Shown: positions 1 through 11,015 of the stretch, piece by piece
How positions within the stretch are numbered: the first letter of the stretch is position 1
How the letters are laid out: each line of letters starts with the position of its first letter
Program-made: the position numbers and the translations under genes
Notes under the pieces: model-generated
What the model was told of the DNA's origin: nothing
Database searches by the model: none
The model's input: the letters and a program-made list of their open reading frames with translations, nothing else
DNA from: Phanerodontia chrysosporium
Taxonomy: Eukaryota > Basidiomycota > Agaricomycetes > Polyporales > Phanerochaetaceae
Direction of reading: 5' to 3'
NCBI GenBank assembly: GCA_001910725.1
Contig: MJGA01000034.1
Location: 62,001 to 126,000 of the forward strand
DNA: 64,000 nucleotides

Positions 1-2235
1 CACACCGAGCGGCTTCTCGTGCGGCATGAGCTGCGCAGACGAGCCCTCGACCTGCTTGATCGTGAGGTAGTACTCGCCCTCGTTCTCGCCTGCGGGCAGA
101 CGGAAGCGCTGGATCGCCTGACGGACGAGGTCCGATGCCGTCGTCGAGTTGTTCAACAGGACGGTCTTGAACGTCGCTTCCGTCTGCAGGTTTTCACCGG
201 CAAAGACACGGACGACACTGAGGTCGGGCAATCCGACGCCCTGGCCGTCCATACCCCCTGGTGAGAGGATGAGCGAACCAGGGCGGGGACGACCTCCGGC
301 AGTAAGCCCGCTGCTCGAGCTTGTGGTGGAACTGAAGGACGTGGAGCCCATGATAGCGGACGCAGACTGCAAGCCATACGACGGCTGAGCCTCTGGTGGC
401 GATGACGGTGAACGGTTGAGGTACTGCTGGTACAAGGCCTGCTGTTGCTGATCGCGCTGCCGTAGCTGGGAAGCGTGCTGAGAAATCTGCGGGTGGATGG
501 CGCCCTGCGGGCCTTGCTGAGGCTGTCCCTGCGCGCGACGCGGATCAGCCGAGTTCTTGACTTGCTGCATCGCCTGCTGCTGCTGCTGCCTGGCACTCGA
601 GGTGACCGGTGACGAGCCATCCGAGTGCTGCTGACTGCTAGAGCGGCCCGACTCTCCAGAGTTTCTGCCGGAGACGTTATCGATGCTGCCGCCGCTCGCA
701 AGGCTTCCGTTGTCTGAGCCGATCCCGACGTTGTTCTTCTCTTTGCCTTTGTCTTTCTTGCGTCCAAACAGGCCTGCAAGTACGCCACCCTTCTTCTTCT
801 TGTCCTTCCCGTTCTCATCGTCTGTCGGTGCGTCCGAACGGTGGTCGCGTTCCTTGCGCAGCTTGCTGGGTGCAGGCTTCTGTTCCGGAGCGCCTCCAGC
901 GGGACGAACGTTGCCCTTGTTGGCCTTCTTCCGCTGCTCCTGTTCGAGGGCCTCGATCTCATCACGAGTACGCTTGCGCTCCTCGGACTGTTGCCGCATG
1001 ACCTCGCTGGGAAGCAAGGGTCCACTGGGCTGAAACTCGTCGACAGAACGGGCCACAGGCGGCGTAATGGACATTTTGCGCGTCTCGGTGACCGCGGCAG
1101 GGTCCATGACCTTCGCAACGGGAGAAGTAGGAGATCCAGACGACATGCCATTTTGACCAGCCACCAACCGCTCCTGAGATGATAGTGTGCGAATGGGAGA
1201 GGGTTGTCGAGCAGCAGGCGAGACGGCGCGTTGCTCATCCTGTGGAGGGCGCTGCTGTCTGCGCGCCATGTCTTGCTGCTGGTCGAGACTGATATCGGAA
1301 GTAGAAGAAGTGATCACCACTTGGCCCTGTGAGCCTTGCGATTCAGAACGCATCCTCTCTACAGCGCCATCCTCCCAGCTGATACCGTCGTCTGCCTCCA
1401 TACCGGCAGGCAATTCCACCTCAACAACCCCAGTCTTCTCGCGCTCGTCCATTGCAAGCGCCTGGGCGAGCTCCGAGTCCACGTCCGAGTAATCTGTGTC
1501 AGACCACTCAATGTCTTCCTCGTCCTCTTCCTCCTCGTCTCCCCAGACGGCGGGTGCATATCGATGCACACCGCGCGAAGCAGTGAAGATGACACTACGG
1601 GCAGAACGTCCACGTGCATGCTGACGTTTCCCGCTCGAGGTGGGGGAAGGGGAGGCATGGTTTGAGCCTGTGCGCGACGAAAGCAATCTGTCACGAGCCT
1701 CCGTGGCCTCTGCTTGAGTTGCGGATGCCAGCTACCATGCGCCCAACAGTCAGCATACACAGGCGCGAATGAGATACACGCGACTCACGTCCACGTTCCG
1801 GTGCTTGTTAAGGCGAGCCAGACGTTCGAACGGTGTCTCAATGTTTTCCGCAGGAATGTACCCCACTTCCTGAGTTTTGAGGACGCGCACGAGCCACCAG
1901 TAGCTGTTACTATCATCCATCAAGAATAGACTGTCACCCTTCACGACATTGGCCTGACCCTCCACTGTAGCAGCAAAGCTGTGAAGGGCATAGACCAAGT
2001 CGAAGTCGATAGACTCGTTCGGGATCGACAGTGAAGAGGAACCATCGTCATCATCCATGTAGTCGTCTCCATTCTCCCCGTCCGAATCGTCCTCTAGAAC
2101 GGAGTGTTCTTCATCCGAGGGATAACCCATGTCGTGAGAGTGGTGGGAATGTTCGTCTGTGGCAATTTGGTCGCGAAGGTCGTAGGTGTCTTGCCTGGCA
2201 GGCCGGCGGGCAGAGCGGTCGTCAATGGTTTGCAT
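1..2235 (-). CDS. Bud14/Tea4-like SH3 plus Ras-association domain protein (3' end beyond window)
   Basis: Two exons are visible: 2235-1789 and 1731 to beyond base 1, joined over a 57-nt intron (donor GTGAGT at 1788-1783, acceptor AG at 1733-1732), phase 0. An acidic N-terminus leads into an SH3 domain at about residues 75-140 (ALHSFAATVEGQANV, SYWWLVRVLKTQEVGYIPAE, then LARLNKHRNVD), the signature of the Bud14/Tea4 family. A long Ser/Gln-rich, low-complexity middle follows, with a basic KDKKKKGG stretch. Near the window edge there is a Ras-association-like fold (LSVVRVFAGENLQTEATFKT, ASDLVRQAIQRFRLPAGENE). Bud14/Tea4 proteins recruit type-1 phosphatase and formins to sites of polarised growth; that role here is inference. 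The second exon stays open to the window edge, so the C-terminus is missing. The large antisense and off-frame ORFs in the same stretch are shadows. Confidence 0.8.
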
Positions 2236-2628
2236 GGTGTGGGTTTGGTACAGCGAGACGCAGTCTCCAGAGTATTAGAGTTTCCGAAGTAAACAACACC
2301 AGAGGGTATACCGACTGGTACAGGTAGACGTAGAGTAGCAGGGTATTCCAATTACAACCGGGTAAGTTCAGAGACAGCGCAAGACGAGGATGGGTTGAAG
2401 GAGTGTCGACGCAAAGTCGCGGATAGAAAGACCGAAGACGACAGAGATTCCAGCATACACAGAGAACGAGGATTCGCCTTGGATGCACCAGCTGAGATAT
2501 GACACTCGCGACGACCGTCGGTGCGGAGGCTGATGGTCTGGAACAAGGCGGTTAAACAATAGCTTAGCGTCACTGTCTTACGTCGATACATCAGTATGGT
2601 AGCGAAATTGGGTGAGCTCGAAAGCGCC
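2236..2628. other. Intergenic; 5' flank of the SH3 gene, no gene seen
   Basis: No convincing coding exon on either strand. The last part (2594-2628) belongs to a dispersed repeat into which the neighbouring non-LTR element inserted. Confidence 0.5.
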
Positions 2629-2637
2629 GGTCCAGGT

Positions 2638-2639
<2 letters not shown>
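2594..2639 (-). repeat. Fragment of a dispersed repeat interrupted by the non-LTR element
   Basis: These 46 bases, read on the minus strand, are identical to 32778-32823 on the plus strand. The identity runs into the left target-site duplication. Past the right duplication (11016 onward) weaker similarity to the same 32.7-kb locus resumes, as expected if the element split a repeat copy. What the repeat is remains unknown. Confidence 0.75.

Positions 2640-2644
<5 letters not shown>
2629..2644. repeat. Left 16-bp target-site duplication of the non-LTR element
   Basis: GGTCCAGGTTGGCTCT occurs here, directly next to the poly(T) tract, and again at 11000-11015 beyond the 5' end of the element. 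Flanking bases differ (C versus T before it, T versus C after it), so the repeat is exactly 16 bp, in the normal range for target-primed reverse transcription. Confidence 0.9.
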
Positions 2645-2670
<26 letters not shown>

Positions 2671-2851
2671 GGTTCTGCGGGTTTATAGTGCTACCAACGA
2701 AGGGTAATGTACACTGTAGAAGAGAATAAGAAAACGAAACGTGCGAGGCGCAATTGGTGGGGCATCCGCGGGCCCTGTCGGGTGGGGCGGACTTGGAGCG
2801 CAGCGGTGGTGCGCGAAGGCCCGGCATGAGCCTTGGCCTAGGAGAAGGTGA

Positions 2852-5800
2852 CTAGGGGCGAGGGACCCCGTCGGGTGGCGCGCCCTCCTCGTCGGAGTCG
2901 GGCTCGGTGTCAGAGTCAAGGTTGAGGGCATCGCATCGCGGTCGGCGGGGCTCGGGGGGAGCCACCGCGGGGACGGGGACGGCACCGGTGTCCGGCGGTG
3001 GGGCAGACACCCCCGCAGCGCGTAGGACAGGATGCATCCAGTCGGGGAAGGGGGGCATGACCGTGTCAGTCTCATGGATGGCCGCGTACGCTCGTGCGAC
3101 TTGACGCAACGGGTGGTGATTCGCGGTTACCCAGTCACCAAACGGTGTGTTCGACCGGGATCGCCGCCACGCGCGATACCAACGTCGGCGGGCAGTCGTC
3201 ATCTCGAGGAAGAATAGCCACGTGGGCGATTGCCAATCGGCAATGCCTGCCTGGCGAGTGGGGAGGACGGTGTCGCGGACATGTCCCATGAGGTCCTGCC
3301 ATTCGAACGTACCGACCAGCGGGTTGAGGGCGAGGAACTCCTCAACGTGGGCAAGCGACACACGCTGCTCCCGAGCTTGGAGCTCGAGCTGCTTGCCCGC
3401 CGCGACGAGTTCCAAACGCCGGTGTCGCGGGAGGGCGACGGGGGCCGACATGGTGTTCGGGCGGATCCAGTACTCGCACTCGTACAGGGTGTGGTCGCGC
3501 GTTTCTGCCACTCCCGTACACAGGCACTCGCGCGAGCCATCACGGTTGAACCTCGCGCGGAACTCTCCGCAAGGGTAGTGCCCAGAGAGGAGCCGCGTGA
3601 GTCGGGCGTATTTACGGTGATTGGCCCCGAACTTCGCAAGGAAGTGGTGCCTCCGAGAGGGTTGTATGAGTCGGTGTTCGGCGCGGAGGAGCAGGTTGGA
3701 GTGTCCCCGATAATCGACCCTGGACATGTGCCGGCGCCACGCACGGTCAGCCCGCTGCATGCCAACCGCCCGAGCCACCGACCAAGAGACGTAATCGGGC
3801 TGCGCAGAACTCCGGGCAGCATCGCCCGCAAGTCGGTCAACCCTGGCGTTGTAGCGCGTGGCATGTGTGCGGCAATTCTCCCCATCGACATGGGAAGGAA
3901 CCCAGTAGACCGCCACGCGGTGACGGGAGTCGCGGCCCAGGAAGGTCTGAACACGCCGGGAGGCCATGATGGACTGCCTCGCGGATGGCCCGTTACGGCA
4001 CGCGAAGATGGACGACGCAGCGCCAACGTTGTCGACGAAGATGTTTCACGTGAACGTGAACTCCTCCCGCGCGCGTTGTGCCGCAGCTTCGGGGCTGGCG
4101 TCCCAGGCAGTCCATTCGCGGAAGAGGGCACTGGTGCCCCGTTCCAGTGCAATCATCTCGGCATCGAAGACGGTGACCCGCCCGCAGGCGCGGCTGCCTT
4201 CGATGATAGGAGGGGAGGGGGCCGGCGGCCGCCACACAGCCCAAGCCGCGCCCGTTGCGCGAGGACAGCTGGCCGTCGCCCCCATATGAGCCGCTGCCAA
4301 ACGGGGCAGGTCGCGTGCAGACCCGTCAGTAACGAGTGTGAGGGACATCGGGTCCTGTATAGCCGCAGTGGCCGCCGGGGCGTATGTGTCATTGAACCAA
4401 GTCACAAACGCAGGGTCGGACGCACTTTTGCCAGGGATGGACACCCGGTCCTCCGGGCGAATGAAATGCAGCGTAAGTTGCCCGCTGTCGCCGAACCGAT
4501 CAAACGGACGAAAGCCTGGCAGAGCCATGGCACTAGTGGCGTTGAATCGCTCGTCGCAGGTCGGAAGCGTACGGTGAATCCACGTCAGCGGCGAGGGCCG
4601 GTGATGTGCACGAGGAGGCGGCCGGTGCGGTCGAAGATCCACTGCACCCTGCATGATGCCGCGGTCAAATTTAGTCCGGTGCCGGTTACGCAGGTAAATC
4701 TGCGGATCCAGATTGTGGACGTTTGGCGTCCAAATCTCGGGGAGGTATGCACGAAGTGGGTGGCCGAGGTGCAGGGTGTGCACCCGCAAGCAGGCGCGGT
4801 GCATGAACTTGTTGATTTGTTCGCGGATGGGCAATAGACCCGCGAACATGTCAAGCGCGCCAACCGGCGTAGTGCGGAAGGCGCCGCAGATCCAGCGTGC
4901 AGCGCGCGACTGGGCTTTCTGCATTTCAGCAGCAGCGTACTTCTTCCGCGTCCATTTGGGGTCCCACCACAATTGGACACCATAGCACATGACGGGGAGG
5001 ACATTGGCGATGTAAAGTCGGCGCTTGTCCTGCGGAGACATGCCCCGTACAGAGTTCCCAAGCATGCGCAGGCTGGACACCGTACTGCACGCTTTTATGC
5101 AATAGTGCTTGATGTGCTCGCGGAAGGATAGCTTCGGGTCGAGGAAGAACCCGAGGTACCTCACGAGCGGCTTAGGCCAGACAATGGTCTCACGCCCAGG
5201 TGTGTATACCGTGACCGGCGGCCCGAGGGGGCTGTCGCCGGGGTGATCGCGCCAGGCCTTACGGCCGCGGCGGAAGTGTATGAGCTCAGTCTTGGACGCC
5301 TCAATGAACAGGCCGACGCGGGCGAGCGTGCGAGTGAGGATTTCCACAGCAAACTCGAGCTTCTCTGCATTGACCTCCGCCATTGTCCGGTGGGCAGGGA
5401 CCTCGCTCTTCCGGGAGAAGACATGGATGAGCCCGTCGTCCACGTAAAATTGGAGCGTGGCTCCCGGGAACTGCTCCGCTATTGCCCGTTCGACGACACG
5501 GATAACGGGGGCCAGATAAAGGTTGGCAAGCACTGGGGACAGCGCGGATCCCTGCCCCACCCCCGTGCGCATCGCGGCGGGGGGTGTGCGAACGCCATTG
5601 AAGAGGAAGGTAGTGTCGCGGCCGCGCAGGTAGTCTTCGAAGAAGTCTACCAGAAACGAGCTGAACCCCTGCCGCCGCAGAATGCCACACAGCATGGCGT
5701 GGTTGATGGACGGGTAAAACTGCGCGACATCGACGAGCATCGCCGCGCTCTCCATGCCCTGGTTCCAAGCCTCCGTTACGAGGTGGACGAGGCTTACACC

Positions 5801-7897
5801 TGCATCCGTCGTGCTGTGTTGCATCGTGCCGCCGAATTGGCCAGGATGCATGACACCAGCGGCCTGGGCGAGGGCCTGCATCTGGCGGGCCATCACCTTT
5901 TCCATCAACTTGCCGATGCAGTTCAGCAACACAATCGGCCGGTAGGCCTTGGGAACGGAATAGTCCGGCTTGCCCGGCTTCGGAATAACAACTGTGTGAG
6001 AGCTCTTGAAGAGAGCGGGGAAGGTGCGCCACCGCACGCAGGCCTCGAACAGCACCGCGACGCGGGAGAGGAGGGGAACAGCCGCGCACGCCAGCGTGCC
6101 GTCCGCGTTGAACCGGGCATTGTCATCCCGAATGATGCGTTTGAGCCAGAACCACCCGATGCCGTCAGGGCCGGGGGCGGACGAGTTGCTGGAGGCCCGC
6201 AGCGCCTCCGCAACCTGCGTGCCACTGAACACCGCTCGGCCCATGGGTGCACGGGCGCCCATGTCCTCGAGGAAGGAGGGATCGACCCCGTGCTCCTCGG
6301 ACGGGGTGAATTGCTCCTGGAGGAGGGCTGCGAGGCGATCGGGATCGACCACCGGCTCCCCGTCCTCCCCTCGGAGGGCCATGTTCGCGGCCTGGCGCCG
6401 CGGCTGAGTCCAGGGCACTGCGTCCCATATTCGGCGCAGGTCCATGCGCGCGATCTGGTTGTCGAAAAACTCGCGCTTCGCGCGTCGCATCGCACCGCGC
6501 TTCCGGCCATTGATAACCTCGCACTCCCCCTGCAGTGCGAGGATGCCCGCCGTGGTGCGCTGCACAATGTCAGCCATGGCATCCGGGGGGTCACCCGCCC
6601 GTTCCGCGCGGTACGCCGCGTCGCGCTCGCGCTTGAGCTCCCGCATGCGCTTCTGGCATGCTCGAAATGCGTCGTGATGCAGCGAGCACTCCGCCGTCCA
6701 CCAAGACTTAGACCGCGCACAAGGGTTGCTGAGCGAGGAGTGGGCAGCCCAAGCAGCCTGGAAGCCATCCCCGACGTGGGCCGCTGCCGTGGCAACATCG
6801 CGGGCCGAGGTGTACTCGTCGAGCGAGTCGGGCAGGCGGCGAAGAGTGTCCTGGCATGCAGCGACGAAGTGCGCCCCTGCAGCACTGTCGCGGGCGATGG
6901 TGCGGCGCGGCCGCGGCAGTGCCCGGACAGGCATCGTCCATGTGAGGACGCAATGATCGCTGCGGTGCCGCTCGTCGGGGCGGACGCGGAAATCTTCAGG
7001 GATGAGGTCGCTGGCCGACCACAATAGGTCGAGTGTCCCCGGCCGCTTGGTGTCGTCGTTCGAGATCCACGTGGGTGGGCACCGAACCGTGTCGTTGGCC
7101 AGGGTCAAGCCGAGGTCCAGCTCCGCCAGCTCAAGGAGCTCTTCGCAACGCGCGACGAGCCGACGTTCAGCGCCCGGCACGCGCATGCCTGCATCCCATC
7201 GCTCATGGCGAAGATTAAAGTCGCCGACCATGTAGGAAACGGCGGGAAGGGACTCGGCGTGCTCGCGCAGGAAATGCACCGCAGCCTGCGTCTTCGAGTC
7301 GTTATACACCGCAAGAATGTTGACGTCGCGGCCATCCATGTGCAATGTCACGCACAGGACGTCGCGGCACGCTCCTCCGCGCAGTGGCGTAATGCGGGGC
7401 CCCAGATGGGCCCATCGTCTATGGATGAAAACACACACCCGTGCCTCGTCCGACGCACGCAGGAACTGGAAGTTCCGATGCGTGACCGATCCGGTATACT
7501 CGTCGCCATCGCGGCACGTGGTGGAGGCAACGTGCTTGATGTAGCCATGGAACGGCTCGGCGAAAATGAGGACGTCGTCGTCCCGGTGCCGCTCCAAGCA
7601 ATGATTCATGTTCTCTTTCGAACGTTGGACGTTGGCATAGACGCAGCGCAGCGGAGTGGGGCCCGCTGGCATGTCGCCGTCATTCAAGGCCTGCTCAAGG
7701 TCATCACGGGGGGCGCCCTCAGCCGGTGCGTCGCCAGCGCCAGACTGGGCGGCAGCATAGGCGGCGTCGCGCAGCGCGTTAATGTCAAGAGGCGGGGGAG
7801 GTTCATCATCGGGGCTCACGGACCCCACGGGACTGTCTGGAGTCACTGCACGCGACGAGACAGGAGGGCTAATTCGACTCTGTTTGGCACTACTCAT
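2852..7897 (-). pseudogene. Non-LTR ORF2: endonuclease, reverse transcriptase and RNase H, with one in-frame TGA
   Basis: One frame runs 1,682 codons, broken only by TGA at 4048-4046; codons 7897-4049 and 3967-2852 are in register. The N-terminus is an AP-endonuclease (LRCVYANVQRSKENM, LIFAEPFHG, SYMVGDFNLRHERWD, RSDHCVLTW). The reverse transcriptase follows (KAYRPIVLLNCIGKLMEKV, GVGQGSALSPVLANLYL, catalytic YVDD). RNase H begins with VTDGSA and an AEMIALE glutamate. The TGA falls just before the third acidic segment (NIFVDN), and the HxxD-type end lies beyond it. The C-terminus has a CLC-H-C zinc-binding motif (RECLCTG, RDHTLYECEYW). The first product would keep endonuclease and RT but lose most of RNase H. 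Readthrough or sequencing error are alternatives to a true nonsense mutation. Confidence 0.88.
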
Positions 7898-7929
7898 ACG
7901 GTATGTACAGGCGATGGGCTGACGCCACG

Positions 7930-10761
7930 TCAGGAGGAGGGCGCAGCGTGAGCTGCATCCAGGGCAGACGCCATCACGGCGTCGTCATCAGTGATCCCCA
8001 GACCCGCGGCGCGGTCGGCGAGCCGGGTAGCCAGGGCATCGGCCTTGCGCTTGCCGCGCTGCACGTCGCGCGAGCCACCGCGCCTTCGCTGGGCGTCCTC
8101 GAGGTCGGTCACAGAAACCGTGGGGGGGTGTGCCGCCATCCAGGCCGCGTCAAACGCGTTCTTCGCCCAAGCGCACGTGCCGTCGCGTGGGCCGTGCCCG
8201 GTGCAGCCGCAATTGCCACAAGACAAGTGCGTCGCCACGCGGGGGCACACGACGGAGACGGAGCCGGTGCGCTCTCGCTCGGGAGAGCACTCGACGCAGT
8301 ACGTGTCGTGGAGTTCCTCGGGGTGAGGCAGGTGGCACAGGGTGCAATGTTGGTGCTTCGCGCGGCAGGAGGTGATGTGGTTCCCCCACATCAGGCACTT
8401 TGCGCACTGTGGTGCGCGCTTGGCTGGCGTGTGGACCGCGAGGGAGCAGAGCCGCCCCCCAATCAGAATGCTCTTCTTTTCGAGTGAGCGCGCACGAGAG
8501 CCGTCCGCATCATCGTAGATGGCGAAGAGCAACTCTCCCGTGCCTCCCACAACGTTGCGGTACTCGGGGCGGGGGTGCTGCATCGGCAGGAGCATGTTGC
8601 TCGCCACTACCGCGTTCACGCCCTTTGCAGCTGACTGCCCATCGCGAATGGCCTGGAAGACCACCTCGAAGGGGATACGCTCCCCTCCCGGGCGCTCGCA
8701 GACAATGTCCCGCGCCAGCATCTGGGTGATCGGGATGTAGAACCCGAGGTCCATGACACCGTCGCCAAACCGGGTGCGGTGGTTGCGCGCAAGCTCGTCG
8801 ACGACCGCCGTGGCCGGCCGAGCGGCGAACGTAATGTCGAGGTGGGATCCCCTGACGTGCCAGTTGACACTGGCAACCACCGGGGCAGGCTCGTCCGCCG
8901 TGACGTGCCCGACGGCGGCGTGCGCGAGTGCAACCGTGGCGGCCACAGCTTGGAGGTCGACGCGGAGGCCGGTGGCCACCGGGGACGAGTAATTGACCCG
9001 GACAACTCTCCGAGCGTCGGGTGGGGGGTGGTAGTGGACGACGTGAGTGCGCTTCTTGTCCTTCGCCGGGGCCACTGCTGCATCAGGGCCAGGGACCAGG
9101 GCAGGAGGGGGGCCGAGGGGCAGCGCCGCCGCAGGCGTGGTCGGAGTCGGCGTCGGGGTCGCGTCAGCCAGCTTGGCGGTTTTGGGCAGGAAGTCGAATT
9201 CCTTGGCTAGCGAGATCGCCGTGGGGAAGTGTGCCGCACCCCCGGTGTGAGCCATGAGGGAGGCCGCCTCGGCCAGGGTGTGCCAGTCAGAGCCGGGCTG
9301 GACAACGAGCGCAAAGCTCCCGTCCGGGGCAGACATGGGCGGTTGGTCAGGTGTCGGTACCGACGCCCTGGCCTTTTTTGCCGGTGGGGCGGCCTGACCA
9401 AGTGCCCCCGTCTGGCGAGGAGCCTTGGGATCGGCAAACAGGGGCCGCTTGCGGGGCCCGGGGGGAAGCGCAGCGGCAAGCGTCGGCGCCGCAGTGGGCG
9501 GGGGCACCGGGGTAGGCACGAGGGCGTCGGAGACCGGAAGCTCAATGCGGGTGGGCCCAGCGACCGGACGCGGCGGGGTCCCGGCGAACCGCTTGATGAG
9601 CTCCGTGGGCAGGCCGCGGAGGAGGCTGTGGGTGTCACGGGTGACCGTGATCACCTGTGTGACAGATGTCTCCGTGCGCGCGACGCACTGCTGGAAGGCG
9701 CCATCCGCGACCTGTAGGGAGCGCATCGCAGCGGCGAGCTCGGTGTGGAGGTTAAGCTGGCCCCGCAGGTCGCCAATGACCGCGGTCGCATCGGCCAACC
9801 GCGCAGCGAGTAGGAAGGCCGGGAAGGAGCGGCGGAGGACGGCATCATGGTGACGCGCGACTTCGATCCAGGTGGCGAGGGTGCCGTGCATGACCGCGCA
9901 CAGTAGCGCCAATGGCGCCGGCAGCGAGTCCTGGTCGGCAGCTTGGAGCAGCGAGATCGCGTCGTCGGAGTGCGTCGCGAGGACGTCCTGGACCTGGCCG
10001 AGAAGGCCGGCCGCGCGATGGAAAGCAGCGTCCGCGGCGGCGGACCCTGAGTCTGACGGCGACGACTGGGACGACGTCATGGCATCATCGCCGTCTGCGT
10101 CCACCGCCGCTGCGGGGGTAACGGACGTGTCCACCACAGTGGCAGGACTGGCCGTGCGCTGTGGCAGGGTGAGCGAGGGATCCCCAGGCAGAACTGCAAG
10201 GCGACTCACCGCCTCACGGGTCCCCGGAAGGGCAAGGCGGGGGGCGCCCAGAGAGGAGGCCAGCGGCATGAAGCGGTTGGACGAAGAAGACCCTGGCATC
10301 AGAGAGGAGGGCAGGAGGTGCGCGCAGGGGCGAGCAGCAGCAAACTCGACGAGGCGGGCGCGCTGCGGGAAGCGCCCATGCGAAAAAAGGCCGCCGCCGC
10401 GCGGCGGGGAGTGCCGTGTAGGCTCCGAGGGCAAAACTGCGGCAGCCAATCGGGGTGCGCCGTCGGCAACGGACGCGGGGCATCCCGCCGGGTGGGGCAT
10501 CGCGGCGCCAGGCCAGGTGCGGCGGGGGGCACGGGCGCTGGGCGGCCGGGCATAGCACGTCACACAACGTGATGGGGGTCGCCCGCACAGCTGCGCGGGC
10601 AAAACAAGTCTATTGCGTGCACAACAGTGCGAGTTGCAGGCGGGTGGTGAACCCGAGCCTGCGAAGGGGGCGGCCACCGCCCCCGGGAAACGGATCGGCG
10701 TCTCCCGGGGCACGGACGGACCTAAGTGTATCCGGTGGGGGAGCGCCTGAGCCCTCCCCAC
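7930..10761 (-). CDS. Non-LTR retrotransposon ORF1 protein (nucleic-acid-binding, Gag-like)
   Basis: An uninterrupted 943-codon frame lies upstream of ORF2 and ends 32 nt before its start codon. The N-terminal half is Ala/Pro/Ser-rich and low-complexity. Near the C-terminus are Cys/His clusters of the kind found in ORF1 zinc knuckles (CAKCLMWGNHITSC, HCTLCHLPHPEELH, CGNCGCTGHGP), followed by a basic tail (GSRDVQRGKRKADAL). ORF1 proteins of this class bind element RNA and form the ribonucleoprotein particle. The first ATG is assumed; a start further inside is possible because the first 100 residues look unlike a folded domain. Confidence 0.82.
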   Translation of the reverse strand: MGRAQALPHRIHLGPSVPRETPIRFPGAVAAPFAGSGSPPACNSHCCARNRLVLPAQLCGRPPSRCVTCYARPPSARAPRRTWPGAAMPHPAGCPASVADGAPRLAAAVLPSEPTRHSPPRGGGLFSHGRFPQRARLVEFAAARPCAHLLPSSLMPGSSSSNRFMPLASSLGAPRLALPGTREAVSRLAVLPGDPSLTLPQRTASPATVVDTSVTPAAAVDADGDDAMTSSQSSPSDSGSAAADAAFHRAAGLLGQVQDVLATHSDDAISLLQAADQDSLPAPLALLCAVMHGTLATWIEVARHHDAVLRRSFPAFLLAARLADATAVIGDLRGQLNLHTELAAAMRSLQVADGAFQQCVARTETSVTQVITVTRDTHSLLRGLPTELIKRFAGTPPRPVAGPTRIELPVSDALVPTPVPPPTAAPTLAAALPPGPRKRPLFADPKAPRQTGALGQAAPPAKKARASVPTPDQPPMSAPDGSFALVVQPGSDWHTLAEAASLMAHTGGAAHFPTAISLAKEFDFLPKTAKLADATPTPTPTTPAAALPLGPPPALVPGPDAAVAPAKDKKRTHVVHYHPPPDARRVVRVNYSSPVATGLRVDLQAVAATVALAHAAVGHVTADEPAPVVASVNWHVRGSHLDITFAARPATAVVDELARNHRTRFGDGVMDLGFYIPITQMLARDIVCERPGGERIPFEVVFQAIRDGQSAAKGVNAVVASNMLLPMQHPRPEYRNVVGGTGELLFAIYDDADGSRARSLEKKSILIGGRLCSLAVHTPAKRAPQCAKCLMWGNHITSCRAKHQHCTLCHLPHPEELHDTYCVECSPERERTGSVSVVCPRVATHLSCGNCGCTGHGPRDGTCAWAKNAFDAAWMAAHPPTVSVTDLEDAQRRRGGSRDVQRGKRKADALATRLADRAAGLGITDDDAVMASALDAAHAAPSS

Positions 10762-10999
10762 CGTAAAATTGCGCCCCAGGCGCGGTGTTACGGAGTACTC
10801 TACGGGAGGAGGGGACCTTGACTGAATGGTGGGTAACTAGAACAAAGGGGCGAGGAGGAGGAGGAAGGGGTGAAGAGGGGCGATACAGCCCGCCTGCCCA
10901 GCAGGGCGAGAGGGGATGGGGAGAAAAGGCGGACGGAGGGTCGTCGCTGCACGGGCGTCTAAACGAAGGAGGTGGTGGTACGAGATCAAGGTGTGTGAT

Positions 11000-11015
11000 G
11001 GTCCAGGTTGGCTCT
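11000..11015. repeat. Right 16-bp target-site duplication of the non-LTR element
   Basis: Second copy of GGTCCAGGTTGGCTCT, at the 5' boundary of the minus-strand element. It sets the insertion boundary at 10999/11000. Confidence 0.9.

Larger units (their letters stand above)
2645..10999 (-). mobile_element. Full-length APE-type non-LTR retrotransposon (LINE, Tad/I-like) with poly(A) tail
   Basis: The element is about 8.35 kb on the minus strand. In order it has a 5' UTR (10999-10762), ORF1 with zinc knuckles (10761-7930), a 32-nt spacer, ORF2 with AP endonuclease, reverse transcriptase, RNase H and a terminal CCHC-like motif (7897-2852), a 3' UTR of about 180 nt, and a poly(A) tail seen as 26-27 T at 2644-2670. 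It is bounded by a perfect 16-bp target-site duplication. The domain order and the RNase H match fungal Tad/I-type elements; the exact clade is not provable by eye. GC content is visibly higher than in the surroundings. A perfect duplication, an intact tail and one visible lesion in about 2,600 codons indicate a young insertion. Confidence 0.92.

Noticed and set aside
153..1238. 361-codon minus-strand ORF in the SH3 gene
   Set aside because: Off-frame shadow rich in Arg/Ser. The true frame runs from exon 1 through the RA-like domain without a stop.
3230..7027. Long plus-strand ORFs of 535 and 594 codons inside the LINE
   Set aside because: They lie antisense to ORF2, in GC-rich DNA where stops are rare, and have no domain features; the minus strand carries clear endonuclease, RT and RNase H motifs.
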